Shown: positions 13,697 through 22,053 of the stretch, one piece after another
Layout: the number at the start of each line of letters is the position of its first letter
Numbering within the stretch: position 1 is the stretch's first letter
Made by a program: the position numbers and the translations under genes
The notes under the pieces: model-generated
What the model saw: the letters and a program-made list of their open reading frames with translations, nothing else
Database searches by the model: none
Told to the model about the DNA's origin: nothing
Source: Acholeplasmataceae bacterium UBA4853
Lineage (GTDB): Bacteria; Bacillota_I; Bacilli_A; Acholeplasmatales; Acholeplasmataceae
Assembly (NCBI GenBank): GCA_002399815.1
Contig: DHEJ01000020.1
Coordinates: 38,578 to 102,577, forward strand
Length of the DNA stretch: 64,000 nucleotides
Direction of reading: 5' to 3'

Positions 13697-14644
13697 ATGC
13701 CAAATTCACGGTCAATATCAGTTAAGCGTATTGCTAAAGATTTAGAGTTAGAATTAGTAGCTGGTTTTAATGGAGAATCTAAACGTGTTAAAGTTGAGAT
13801 GCTTGCAAGACCAGGGGTAGAGTTTGCTGGATTTTTAGATTTTTATGATCCGGAAAGAATTTTACTGATTGGTTCAAAAGAAGCACATTTTTTAATGTTA
13901 CTTGATGAAGAAACTCAAAAGAATAGAGTTGAGGCGGTATTAAAGTTTTCTCCACCGGCTGTTATATTTAGTGTCAATGTAGACATTCCTAAATACTTTG
14001 AAGATTTGGGTAATAAATATGATGTACCATTGTATAAATCCAATGAAAGAACAACACCACTTAATTCTAAGCTCTATGCATATTTAAGATCAGCACTTGC
14101 ACCACGTGAAACATTACATGGTACATTACTTGATATTTATGGCATGGGAACAATCATTATTGGTAAAAGTGGTGTGGGTAAATCAGAAACAGCACTAGAA
14201 CTGATTAAAAGAGGACATATTTTAGTTGCTGATGATCGTGTCGATGTTTATGAAACAGCTCCTGGTATTTTAATTGGTCAAGCACCTAAAATATTAGAAA
14301 GATATTTAGAGATTCGTGGGATTGGTATTGTTGATGTGGTTCAAATGCTTGGTGCTGGTGCTTTTAGAGAAAATAAGAAAATCAGATTAGTCATTGAACT
14401 AGAACAATGGGATCAAAATAAACTCTATGATCGTTTAGGTCTTGAAACTGAAACCTATCAGATTTTTGGAACTAAGATTCCAAAAATCACAATTCCTGTT
14501 TTACCAGGAAGAAATAATGCTACATTAGTTGAATCTGCTGCAATGAATCAAAAGCTTAAGTATTTAGGGTATAATGCTGCAGAAACACTGGTTAAAAACG
14601 TTGCTACAAAGGCTGCTTCAAAAGGAGAAGATGATGAAGAATAG
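13697..14644 (+). CDS. hprK: HPr kinase/phosphorylase
   Basis: Bifunctional enzyme that phosphorylates HPr on Ser46 and reverses this with phosphate, releasing pyrophosphate; the sensor of carbon catabolite repression in low-GC Gram-positives. It has 315 residues. The P-loop GKSGVGKS starts at G156, followed by ALELIKRGHILVADDRVDV, and the HprK signature is EIRGIGIVDV. The N-terminal domain (about 1-130) is the usual MurF-like fold. The ATG at 13697 follows AGGGGGAA by 6 nt; longer in-frame readings upstream overlap the previous gene. It overlaps the lgt-ppaX gene by 11 nt, linking it to a pyrophosphatase domain. Confidence 0.96.
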   Translation: MPNSRSISVKRIAKDLELELVAGFNGESKRVKVEMLARPGVEFAGFLDFYDPERILLIGSKEAHFLMLLDEETQKNRVEAVLKFSPPAVIFSVNVDIPKYFEDLGNKYDVPLYKSNERTTPLNSKLYAYLRSALAPRETLHGTLLDIYGMGTIIIGKSGVGKSETALELIKRGHILVADDRVDVYETAPGILIGQAPKILERYLEIRGIGIVDVVQMLGAGAFRENKKIRLVIELEQWDQNKLYDRLGLETETYQIFGTKIPKITIPVLPGRNNATLVESAAMNQKLKYLGYNAAETLVKNVATKAASKGEDDEE

Positions 14645-16163
14645 TTTTAAGAAGTATCAAAATTATATTGTTTATGGTGGCATGGTATTAATCTTTCTAT
14701 TGTTAGTGTTAATTGCAACTAGAGGGGATGCACCTTATGATAGTTTAGTATTTTCAATTGGCACAATTAGAGTTGCATGGTATGCAATATTCATTTTAAC
14801 TGGTATTATCTTTGGTACCATTCTGGCTTATCTTGAGCTTGTTCGTAAAAAGATTGATCCAAATATTTTATGGGATGGTTTATTAATTTTTGTGCCACTT
14901 GCAATAGTTGGTGCTAGACTTTGGTATGTGATTTTTAATTTAGACCGTTACGTTAATAATCCAATTGAAATGATTTACATTACTGAAGGTGGATTAGGTA
15001 TTCATGGAGCAATTATCGTTGTATTCCTTGGATTAATTGTATTTACTAAAATTAAAAAAGTTAATTACTTTTATATGCTTGATTTGGTTGGACCAGGATT
15101 CTTAATTGGTCAGACAATGGGTCGTTGGGGCAATTTTATGAACCGCGAGTTATATGGACCAGCTGTTGATAACCTAGATTGGTTACCATCTTTTATTAAA
15201 GATAATTTATTTATTAGTAATCAATATCGTCAACCAACATTCTTATATGAGAGTGCTTGGAATTTAGTTGGACTTATTTTAATTTTAGTATTTAGAAATA
15301 AAAAGTTTGTTAAGTTAGGTGATATTGTTGCATTCTACTTAACATGGTATGGTATTGGTCGAATTCCTAATGAACTATTAAGAATGCAAAGTGGTGTTGA
15401 TGAACCTTTAATGTTTTTAAATATTCCGGTTTCAATAGCAACCTCTGTAGGTTTAATTATTGCTGGGGTCTTAATCTTTGTTTTAAAAAGAGTATTTAAA
15501 AAAGATGATAGTACATATAATGACTATGGTAAAAGAGCAGTCTTATTTGATTTAGATGGTACGCTTTTAGATACCATTGATCTAATCTATAAAAATACAA
15601 CAGATACATTTAAAGAATTCTTTCCGGATTTAGTTTTAGATGAGGACACTCTTAAAACATTTGTTGGACCAACCTTAGAAGAAAGCTTTAGTTGGTACGA
15701 AAAAGATGAAGCAAGAAGAAACCTTATGATTGAAAGATATCGTGAACATAATCATAAGAATCATCAAAAAGGTGTTCCTACATTCCCACATGCTAAAGAA
15801 GTTTTAGAAGCATTAAAGACACATGATTATTTAATTGGTATTGTATCTAGTAAGAAAAATGAATTTGTTAAATTAGGTTTAGAACAAAACGATCTATTAT
15901 CCTATATTGATGTCATTATTGGTAGTGATGATACAACTAAGCATAAACCAGATAAAGAACCATTTATGCTAGCATTAAACGCACTTTCTGTAAGTCCTGT
16001 TAATGCCGTTTATGTGGGAGACCATGAATATGATATCTTAGGTGCTAAAAATGCTGGGTTAGTCAGTATTGGTGTCTCATATTCAATTCATTACCATAAC
16101 TTATTAAGTGCAAAACCAGATTACATGATTGATGATTTAGAAAAACTATTATTTATATTATAA
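14634..16163 (+). CDS. lgt: Fusion of prolipoprotein diacylglyceryl transferase and PpaX-like HAD phosphatase
   Basis: One open frame of 509 residues joins two enzymes. Residues 1 to about 285 are Lgt, a seven-helix membrane enzyme that transfers diacylglyceryl to the lipobox cysteine; its signature is seen in GQTMGRWGNFMNRELYG. After a basic linker at about 290-300, the rest is a HAD hydrolase with DxDGT (LFDLDGTLLDT), a Ser/Lys region (GIVSSKKNEF) and the acidic motif VYVGDHEYDILGA, most like pyrophosphatase PpaX. In Bacillus the order is hprK-lgt-ppaX as separate genes; here the stop between the last two is lost. PpaX removes the pyrophosphate made by HprK. ATG 14634 is favoured over 14631 by spacing from AAGGAG. 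Confidence 0.9.
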   Translation: MKNSFKKYQNYIVYGGMVLIFLLLVLIATRGDAPYDSLVFSIGTIRVAWYAIFILTGIIFGTILAYLELVRKKIDPNILWDGLLIFVPLAIVGARLWYVIFNLDRYVNNPIEMIYITEGGLGIHGAIIVVFLGLIVFTKIKKVNYFYMLDLVGPGFLIGQTMGRWGNFMNRELYGPAVDNLDWLPSFIKDNLFISNQYRQPTFLYESAWNLVGLILILVFRNKKFVKLGDIVAFYLTWYGIGRIPNELLRMQSGVDEPLMFLNIPVSIATSVGLIIAGVLIFVLKRVFKKDDSTYNDYGKRAVLFDLDGTLLDTIDLIYKNTTDTFKEFFPDLVLDEDTLKTFVGPTLEESFSWYEKDEARRNLMIERYREHNHKNHQKGVPTFPHAKEVLEALKTHDYLIGIVSSKKNEFVKLGLEQNDLLSYIDVIIGSDDTTKHKPDKEPFMLALNALSVSPVNAVYVGDHEYDILGAKNAGLVSIGVSYSIHYHNLLSAKPDYMIDDLEKLLFIL

Positions 16164-16178
16164 AAAGGCGGATGTATT

Positions 16179-17084
16179 ATGTTATATGATGTCATAATCA
16201 TTGGGGCAGGACCTGCTGGTATTACAGCCGGTATTTATGCCAAAAGAGCGAACTTAAATGTATTAGTATTTGAAAAAGGTGCGCCAGGTGGACAAATACT
16301 TAGTACCGCTGAAATTGAGAATTATCCAGGATTTAAAAAAACTACTGGATTTGAATTAGCATCCTCAATGTTTGAACATTTATTAGAATTAGGTGTTGAG
16401 GTTGTTTATGAAGAAGTTACAGATATTATGAGTGAAGAAAACATAAAAAAAGTGGTTGCTAATCAGATCACTTATGAAACTAAAGCAGTGTTATTTGCAA
16501 CCGGTGCAATTCCTAGAAGATTAGGTGTAGCGGGTGAGGATTTATATGCAAGTAATGGAATTTCTTGGTGTGCAATTTGTGATGGTCCATTATATAAGGA
16601 TAAAGAAGTTGTTGTCATTGGTGGGGGAAACTCAGCAGTTGAAGAATCTTTATTTTTATCAAATATTGTAAAGCATATTACCTTAGTTCAAAATTTAGAC
16701 CATTTAACAGCTGATCCAAAAGCGGTTGAACTCTTAAAAAAAGTTAAGAACATTCGCTTTATTTATGAAGCAAAGGTTAAAGAGTTTTTGGGTCAAAATG
16801 GATTAACTCATGTTGTAGTTCAAACTAAAGATGGTGAAGAAGTCATAAAAGCAGATGGTGTCTTTGAATATGTGGGATTAGAACCTGTGACATCCTTTGT
16901 TAAAAACTTAAACATCACAAACCAACAAGGCTATATTGTTGTTAAAGAAGATATGTCAACGAATGTTAAAGGAATCTTTAGTGCCGGCGATGTCAATCAA
17001 AAGCACATTAGACAAATAGTTACAGCAGTCTCTGATGGTGCTATTGCTATCCAAAATATTACGAAGTATTTAGAAAGTTTATAA
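16179..17084 (+). CDS. trxB: Thioredoxin reductase
   Basis: NADPH-dependent flavoprotein that reduces thioredoxin, 301 residues, the standard short form. The FAD site is GAGPAG near the N terminus, the redox pair is C131-A-I-C134 followed by DG, the NADPH site is GGGNSA, and the C-terminal FAD motif is GIFSAGDV. It follows lgt-ppaX after 15 nt and is followed by whiA after 11 nt. This keeps the hprK-lgt-ppaX-trxB-whiA order of Firmicutes but without the rapZ and yvcK genes that usually lie between trxB and whiA. Confidence 0.96.
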   Translation: MLYDVIIIGAGPAGITAGIYAKRANLNVLVFEKGAPGGQILSTAEIENYPGFKKTTGFELASSMFEHLLELGVEVVYEEVTDIMSEENIKKVVANQITYETKAVLFATGAIPRRLGVAGEDLYASNGISWCAICDGPLYKDKEVVVIGGGNSAVEESLFLSNIVKHITLVQNLDHLTADPKAVELLKKVKNIRFIYEAKVKEFLGQNGLTHVVVQTKDGEEVIKADGVFEYVGLEPVTSFVKNLNITNQQGYIVVKEDMSTNVKGIFSAGDVNQKHIRQIVTAVSDGAIAIQNITKYLESL

Positions 17085-17095
17085 GGAGTTTTATA

Positions 17096-18025
17096 TTGAA
17101 TTATAGTTTTGCTCGGATCGTTAAAGATGAGCTAGTTCAATTAAATACAGATAAAGAAGAACAAGGTGCAGAACTGTTTGCTATGATCGATCTTGCTTCT
17201 GAAATTGGTGTGTCTGGTGGTGTTCCAACGTTATGGTTTAAATCCAATAACCCAACGGTTTCTAGACGTTTTTTAAAGATGATAAAAAATCGTTATAAAA
17301 TAGAGAATTCACTACTTACAAAAAAACAAGGGAATTTTGCTAAGAAGGAACAAATCTATGTTGGTATCACTGAAAAAATTGACGATATCATATTGGAATT
17401 TGGAATCTTTGGAGATCAAGATGCCTCAGATTTTTTAACAAATACCCCTGAGACTAAATTAGCATATTTAAGAGGGGCATTTTTAACTGCTGGGTCTGTT
17501 AATGACCCAAAGACAGCAGAATATCATTTAGAGATTTATGCTGAGGATAAAGATATTATTTTAAAGATTCAAGGGATGATGAATATTTTCGAGTTAAATG
17601 CTAAGATTACTAAAAGACGTAAAGGATTAATAGTCTATTTAAAGGATGCAACAAAAATTGAGGATTTCTTAAGATTAATTGGTGCATCAGATACAGTGTT
17701 TGAATATGAAGATATTCGTATTAAAAGAGATTTTAACAATTCTATTAATCGAATCTTAAACTGTGAATTAGCAAATGAGAAAAAAACAATTGTTGCTGCA
17801 CATGCACAGTTAAAGGATATCGAGTTTATTGAAACCCATCATATTAGATTGAACGAGAAATTACTTCAAGTAGCTAAATTAAGAAAAATGTTTCCTGAGG
17901 ATTCATTGAACGAATTACTCATTAATTATGAAAAGACATTCAATGAAAAGATTACTAAGTCAGGATTGAATCATCGGTTTAAGAAACTGAATGAATTAGC
18001 AGTTGAATTAAGAAAGGGTACATAA
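17096..18025 (+). CDS. whiA: WhiA-family DNA-binding regulator
   Basis: Protein of 309 residues with the WhiA arrangement: an N-terminal LAGLIDADG-homing-endonuclease-like domain (about 1-210, with LAYLRGAFLTAGSVNDP) and a C-terminal helix-turn-helix (about 225-305, ending in SGLNHRFKKLNELA). In other bacteria WhiA influences division, sporulation or chromosome segregation; its job in a wall-less cell is unknown. Translation is proposed from TTG 17096, 7 nt after AAGGAG (17083-17088); I see no better ATG nearby. acpS begins 1 nt after its stop. Confidence 0.92.
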   Translation: MNYSFARIVKDELVQLNTDKEEQGAELFAMIDLASEIGVSGGVPTLWFKSNNPTVSRRFLKMIKNRYKIENSLLTKKQGNFAKKEQIYVGITEKIDDIILEFGIFGDQDASDFLTNTPETKLAYLRGAFLTAGSVNDPKTAEYHLEIYAEDKDIILKIQGMMNIFELNAKITKRRKGLIVYLKDATKIEDFLRLIGASDTVFEYEDIRIKRDFNNSINRILNCELANEKKTIVAAHAQLKDIEFIETHHIRLNEKLLQVAKLRKMFPEDSLNELLINYEKTFNEKITKSGLNHRFKKLNELAVELRKGT

Positions 18026-18026
18026 T

Positions 18027-18383
18027 ATGATCAAATCAATTGGTACGGATTTAGTTGAAATTAGTCGTATAGAAGAAATTGGGATTGAAAAGTTTGCAGA
18101 TAGAATTTTAGATCAAGAAGAAAAAAACGAATTTAAATTGATTACGCATCAAAATCGTAAGCTATCTTATTTGGCTGGACGCTTTGCAGCCAAAGAAGCA
18201 TTATTCAAATGTTTTAAACAAGGGGATAAGACAGCAAGCTATAAAGACTTTAGAATTCTAAATGATTCTGTAGGTGCTCCATATGTTTTATCCACACATA
18301 CCCTAAATTATGAGGTACATATTACAATAAGTCACACAAATACGCACGCGATTGCATTTGTTGTACTAGAAACAAAAGTTTAG
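18027..18383 (+). CDS. acpS: Holo-[acyl-carrier-protein] synthase
   Basis: Transfers 4'-phosphopantetheine from CoA to apo-ACP for lipid synthesis. It has 118 residues, the usual AcpS size. The N-terminal IGTDLVEISRIEE supplies the Mg-binding aspartate, and LAGRFAAKEALFKCF is the second conserved block; it ends with the SHTNTHAIAFVVLE strand. It is the last gene of the long uvrA-to-acpS run; the next gene has its own promoter. Confidence 0.95.
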   Translation: MIKSIGTDLVEISRIEEIGIEKFADRILDQEEKNEFKLITHQNRKLSYLAGRFAAKEALFKCFKQGDKTASYKDFRILNDSVGAPYVLSTHTLNYEVHITISHTNTHAIAFVVLETKV

Positions 18384-18384
18384 G

Positions 18385-18413
18385 TTGTAAAAAAGGCAAG
18401 TTTTCGCTATAAT
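18385..18413 (+). promoter_or_regulatory. Sigma-70-type promoter
   Basis: TTGTAA (18385-18390), 17-bp spacer, TATAAT (18408-18413), followed by a leader of about 28 nt to the start of the next gene. It is among the best-matching promoters in the window. Confidence 0.7.
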
Positions 18414-18446
18414 AAGAATGCATAAATTTTAAAAGGATGTGTAAAT

Positions 18447-19157
18447 ATGGCTCGTGCTCAAAAAAACGAAGTGAAAAAAACAGTTGAAGTAAAAGTACAA
18501 CAAGATCCAAGAGGCATTAAAGAAGAATCTGAAAAAGGTGAATTATTCTTTAAGGTCGTTTTAATGGTTATGGCAGTAGCACTGTTTGGTGTAATTCTGT
18601 ATTTTGTAATCGATGCAATTATCGGTAAGCCAAATACAAATGTGACTAAACGTTATGAAGCAAATAATTATGTAATGCTTGCTGATGTCGATAAGATTAA
18701 TAAAGGTGAAAACTTTGAAAATCTATCACATGAAGGATTAAAACAAGTTTTAGATAATTATGTTTATGTATATATTTTCTTATATGCAGAAAACACTGAA
18801 AGTTTAACAGAAGCTCAAAAGACACGTCAAGATTTAGCACTTGGTGTTGTTGATCAATTAATGGATTTAGACAGTGTTGAAACTAAAACAATTAATGCTG
18901 GTCAATCTACAGAATTTAAATATGTTACTTTAAGCGATGATACTGCAATATTCTTCTTAGATATTACAGATGTTACAAATGCTGAATGGGCATCATTAAT
19001 TAATACAAATGCTGGTCAAGCATCATCTGCAAATATTCCTGCATTATTAGAAATATTTAATGGTGAAGATTTAGAATGGTATGGCCCTTGGGAAGCTGCT
19101 GGTAAAAACGAAGCTACAGTAACCAAACTAGAATCAGTATTAGCAGGATTAAGTTAA
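18447..19157 (+). CDS. Hypothetical membrane-anchored protein
   Basis: Unrecognised 236-residue protein. The N-terminal 30 residues are charged and basic (MARAQKNEVKKTVEVKVQQD), one transmembrane helix spans about 32-55, and the remaining 180 residues are acidic and predicted outside by the positive-inside rule. A segment around DNYVYVYIFLYAENTES followed by helices has the look of a thioredoxin-like strand-helix alternation, but there is no CxxC. Its own promoter and terminator make it monocistronic. The start is set by AAAAGGATG about 8 nt upstream of the ATG. Function unknown. Confidence 0.75.
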   Translation: MARAQKNEVKKTVEVKVQQDPRGIKEESEKGELFFKVVLMVMAVALFGVILYFVIDAIIGKPNTNVTKRYEANNYVMLADVDKINKGENFENLSHEGLKQVLDNYVYVYIFLYAENTESLTEAQKTRQDLALGVVDQLMDLDSVETKTINAGQSTEFKYVTLSDDTAIFFLDITDVTNAEWASLINTNAGQASSANIPALLEIFNGEDLEWYGPWEAAGKNEATVTKLESVLAGLS

Positions 19158-19165
19158 AAAACTAC

Positions 19166-19187
19166 AGGGGAAAAGTTCTTTTCCCCT
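19166..19187 (+). terminator. Hairpin terminator
   Basis: AGGGGAAAA (19166-19174) / TTTTCCCCT (19179-19187) with a 4-nt loop, followed by TTATTTATT. It ends just before the ribosome site of tex. Confidence 0.65.
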
Positions 19188-19210
19188 TATTTATTATAAA
19201 GGAGTAAAAC

Positions 19211-21385
19211 ATGAATGAATTATTAGTATTAGAGGTTTCTAAAGACCTCAAATTACCAACTTCAAAAGTAAAGGTTGTACTTGATTTACTTGAAGATGGA
19301 GCAACAATTCCATTTATTGCCAGATACCGTAAAGAAATGACCGGTGGTATGGATGAAGAACAAATATTTTCAATCAATCAAGCATTTGAGTATGCTAAGA
19401 ATTTACATAAACGTAAAGAAGATGTGATTAGATTAATTGATGAAAAGAAAATGTTGACTAAAGAATTAGAAACAGAAATTCTTAATGCAACAAAATTAGT
19501 AGAAGTTGAAGACTTATATCGTCCATTTAAAGAAAAGAAGAAAACAAAAGCAACAGAAGCAATGGCAAAAGGTTTAGAACCACTTGCATTATTCTTACTT
19601 TCATTTCCAAATTTAGATATTGAAGCAGAGGCTAAAAATTATGTAAATGATACAGTTACTAGCGTTGAAGAAGCCTTAGAAGGTGCTAAATATATTGTTG
19701 CTGAACGTATTTCTGATGATGCAACTTACCGTAAGGTTTTAAGAGATTACCTCTTTAAAAACGGTCTTATTATGACTTCTTTGAAAAAAGAAGGTAAGAT
19801 GATTGATGAAAAGGGTGTTTATGAAATCTATTATGATTATAAACAACCTATTACTAAGATTAAGCCGCATCAAGTTTTAGCGATTAACCGTGCTGAAACT
19901 GAAAAAGTTATTACAGTAAAACTTGATGGTACTAAAGATGGTATGATTGCTTATTTAACTAAAGAAGTTATTAAAAAAGAATCAAATGCAAATCCATATT
20001 TATTATCAGCGATTGAAGATTCATTAAAACGTTTAATTTTCCCTTCAATTGAAAGAGAAATTAGAAGTGAATTATCAGATAAAGCAGAAGATCAAGCAAT
20101 TGAAGTATTTGCAGATAATTTAAGTAAATTACTCTTACAACCACCTTTAAAGGGTAAAGTGATCTTAGGTGTTGACCCAGCGTTTAGAACGGGTTGTAAG
20201 TGGTGTATTGTTGATGCTACCGGTCAAGTACTTGAAAAGGGGGTTATTTATCCTCATGAAAAGTCAACAGGTGGTAAAGCGGATAAGGATTTAGTCTTTG
20301 AAGCTGAATTAAAGATTAAAGTACTATATGTCAAATATAAATTTGAACTCGTAGCTATTGGTAATGGTACAGCATCAAGAGAAACTGAAACATTTATTTC
20401 TAGAGTTTTAAGAGAAAAGAATTTAGATGCTAAATATGTTATAGTCAATGAAGCTGGAGCATCAGTTTATTCTGCAAGTGATGTTGCAAGAGAAGAGTTT
20501 CCAGATTATTCAGTTGAAGAGCGTAGTGCAGCAAGTATTGCAAGACGTCTACAAGACCCACTTGCAGAACTTGTTAAAATCGATCCTAAATCGATTGGGG
20601 TTGGTCAATATCAACATGATGTTCAACCTAAGAAAATGGATGATACATTAAACTTTGTTGTTACACAAGTAGTTAACCAAGTTGGGGTAAATGCCAATAC
20701 AGCAAGTAAGTCTTTATTAATGTATGTTTCTGGTTTAAGTAAGACAGTTGCTGAAAACTTTGTAAACTACCGTAATCAAGCTGGTGGATTTAAATCACGT
20801 GAAGATATCTTAAAGGTTCCTAAATTAGGACCTAAAGCGTATGAACAAGCAGTTGGGTTCTTAAGAATTCCAGAATCCAATGAAGTACTTGATCAAACTT
20901 CAATTCACCCTGAAAGCTATGAACTAGCAAGACAAGTTATGAAGAAATTGTCAATTAGTCCAGAAGATATTGGAAAAGCAAGTATCCGTTTATGGACTGA
21001 AAATATTGATAGAGCTAAAACAGCTAAAGAATTAAATACAGATATTTATACACTGGATTTAATTTTAGATGCATTTGTTCAACCATTAAGAGACCCACGT
21101 GATGAATATGCTCAACCTATTTTAAAATCTGATGTTTTAACGATTGAAGATCTACAAATTGGTATGGAGTTAGAAGGTACAGTAAGAAATGTTACAGATT
21201 TTGGTGCATTTGTCGATATTGGACTTAAAAATGATGGGTTAGTACATATCTCTAAACTGTCAAAACAATTCATTAAACATCCAAAAGATGTTGTCTCAGT
21301 TGGTCAAATCGTTACTGTTTGGGTATTAAATATTGATCTAGCTAAACAAAAAGTTGGATTAACTATGATTAATACTGTAAATTAA
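19211..21385 (+). CDS. tex: Tex-family S1 RNA-binding protein
   Basis: Conserved nucleic-acid-binding protein of 724 residues with the full Tex architecture: an N-terminal helical region with FIARYRKEMTGGMDE, a YqgF/RNase H-like domain (about 320-450, ILGVDPAFRTGCKW), helix-hairpin-helix repeats (FKSREDILKVPKLGPKAYEQ) and a C-terminal S1 domain (about 645-720, ELEGTVRNVTDFGAFVDIG). Tex is implicated in transcription and RNA processes, though its molecular role is not settled. AAAGGAG lies 6 nt before the ATG. Confidence 0.95.
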   Translation: MNELLVLEVSKDLKLPTSKVKVVLDLLEDGATIPFIARYRKEMTGGMDEEQIFSINQAFEYAKNLHKRKEDVIRLIDEKKMLTKELETEILNATKLVEVEDLYRPFKEKKKTKATEAMAKGLEPLALFLLSFPNLDIEAEAKNYVNDTVTSVEEALEGAKYIVAERISDDATYRKVLRDYLFKNGLIMTSLKKEGKMIDEKGVYEIYYDYKQPITKIKPHQVLAINRAETEKVITVKLDGTKDGMIAYLTKEVIKKESNANPYLLSAIEDSLKRLIFPSIEREIRSELSDKAEDQAIEVFADNLSKLLLQPPLKGKVILGVDPAFRTGCKWCIVDATGQVLEKGVIYPHEKSTGGKADKDLVFEAELKIKVLYVKYKFELVAIGNGTASRETETFISRVLREKNLDAKYVIVNEAGASVYSASDVAREEFPDYSVEERSAASIARRLQDPLAELVKIDPKSIGVGQYQHDVQPKKMDDTLNFVVTQVVNQVGVNANTASKSLLMYVSGLSKTVAENFVNYRNQAGGFKSREDILKVPKLGPKAYEQAVGFLRIPESNEVLDQTSIHPESYELARQVMKKLSISPEDIGKASIRLWTENIDRAKTAKELNTDIYTLDLILDAFVQPLRDPRDEYAQPILKSDVLTIEDLQIGMELEGTVRNVTDFGAFVDIGLKNDGLVHISKLSKQFIKHPKDVVSVGQIVTVWVLNIDLAKQKVGLTMINTVN

Positions 21386-21388
21386 CAA

Positions 21389-21420
21389 TTGACTTTAAAA
21401 TTAAAATAAGTTAATATAAT
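21389..21420 (+). promoter_or_regulatory. Candidate promoter of the tRNA pair
   Basis: TTGACT (21389-21394) with either TTAATA (21411-21416, 16-bp spacer) or TATAAT (21415-21420, 20-bp spacer) as the -10. It begins 4 nt after the tex stop. Confidence 0.45.
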
Positions 21421-21445
21421 AAGGCACGAATAAAATTCGTGCTTT
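21421..21445 (+). other. Strong hairpin between tex and tRNA-Ser
   Basis: AAGGCACGAA (21421-21430) / TTCGTGCTTT (21436-21445), a 10-bp stem with one G-T pair and a 5-nt loop. Only three T follow within the stem, so it may be a weak tex terminator or part of the tRNA leader; its position just after the promoter makes either reading possible. Confidence 0.5.
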
Positions 21446-21450
21446 AAGAC

Positions 21451-21541
21451 GGAGTGATACTCAAGAGGTCGAAGAGGGCGCACTGCTAACGCGTTAGACG
21501 GGTAAAACCGTGCGAGGGTTCAAATCCCTCTCGCTCCGCCA
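21451..21541 (+). tRNA. tRNA-Ser (anticodon GCT)
   Basis: Class II tRNA of 91 nt with encoded CCA. The acceptor stem is GGAGTGA / TCGCTCC, discriminator G, anticodon GCT at 21485-21487 in the loop CTGCTAA, a long variable arm (ACGGG/CCGT) and T arm GAGGG-TTCAAAT-CCCTC. Position 31-39 of the anticodon stem is an A/C mismatch. It reads the AGC/AGT codons. Confidence 0.93.
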
Positions 21542-21545
21542 TGAT

Positions 21546-21621
21546 GGCCCGTTGGAGAAACGGTTAACTCACATGCCTTTCACGCATGCATTCACGGGTT
21601 CAAATCCCGTACGGGTCACCA
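21546..21621 (+). tRNA. tRNA-Glu (anticodon TTC)
   Basis: Cloverleaf of 76 nt with encoded CCA. The acceptor stem is GGCCCGT / ACGGGTC with one G-T pair, the anticodon stem is CATGC/GCATG with loop CTTTCAC (anticodon 21579-21581), and the T arm is CGGG-TTCAAAT-CCCG. It lies 4 nt after tRNA-Ser, so both are processed from one transcript. Confidence 0.93.
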
Positions 21622-21637
21622 ATAAAAACATGAAATG

Positions 21638-21665
21638 CTCTTCTCACAAATGGGAAGAGTTTTTT
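21638..21665 (+). terminator. Terminator of the tRNA operon
   Basis: CTCTTCTCA (21638-21646) / TGGGAAGAG (21651-21659), nine pairs with one G-T, then six T. It lies 17 nt after the tRNA-Glu CCA. Confidence 0.85.
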
Positions 21666-21744
21666 ATAATTTCATATATAGTTTTTAATCTATCCACTCA
21701 CAAAAGTAAACGTAAAATATATACACTCACCATCAATCTATGAA

Positions 21745-21768
21745 AAAACCACCGACAAAGGTGGTTTT
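21745..21768. terminator. Second hairpin terminator
   Basis: AAAACCACC (21745-21753) / GGTGGTTTT (21760-21768), a 9-bp perfect stem flanked by an A-run on the left. It reads as a bidirectional terminator and could serve the lost transposase gene on the minus strand. Confidence 0.6.
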
Positions 21769-21774
21769 ATGCTA

Positions 21775-21797
21775 GTGGGTTCAAACCCCATATGGGC
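21775..21797 (+). other. tRNA T-arm-like fossil
   Basis: GTGGG-TTCAAAC-CCCAT followed by ATGGGC folds as a T arm and the start of a 3' acceptor strand, but no 5' half, anticodon arm or CCA is found. It lies 153 nt after tRNA-Glu and 15 nt before the IS66 remnant. It is probably a decayed tRNA 3' end left by duplication or integration; a chance match is possible. Confidence 0.4.
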
Positions 21798-21811
21798 GAA
21801 GTTAGGCGGAC

Positions 21812-21916
21812 TTATTCAATTTTTAAACTTTCTGGTAACGTGTTTGAATAGGGTGTTAAATCCTTCATATCAATTTTATTGATGTTTTCTAAAACATACA
21901 TCAAATATTTTTTGTC
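21812..21916 (-). pseudogene. C-terminal remnant of an IS66-type transposase
   Basis: On the minus strand a 34-codon frame ends in a stop at 21812 and reads ...YLMYVLENINKIDMKD and ...LTPYSNTLPESLKIE. This resembles the last residues of IS66 transposases, which typically end with a YL-x-x-L-F segment and LPW-x-x-x-LP. A TAA stop lies immediately upstream at 21917-21919, and the remaining 135 bases to the next gene hold no further recognisable part of the element. It is a decayed insertion sequence. Confidence 0.55.
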
Positions 21917-22053
21917 TTAAATATAAGAATTAGGGTGGTTATTAGAAATATATTTATTTTATACGTAATTAAATTTACATGTTAAAATGGAATGTAGAGA
22001 CTATCTAATATTTCAATGATTTAAGTTAATAGATTTGAAGGGGGATTTAAAAA

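Noticed and set aside
20448..20651. Frame within tex on the same strand
   Set aside because: Shadow of tex in another phase; the tex reading has full domain support.
21510..21743. Plus-strand frame of 77 codons
   Set aside because: It runs through the 3' part of tRNA-Ser, all of tRNA-Glu and the tRNA terminator, so it is not a gene.
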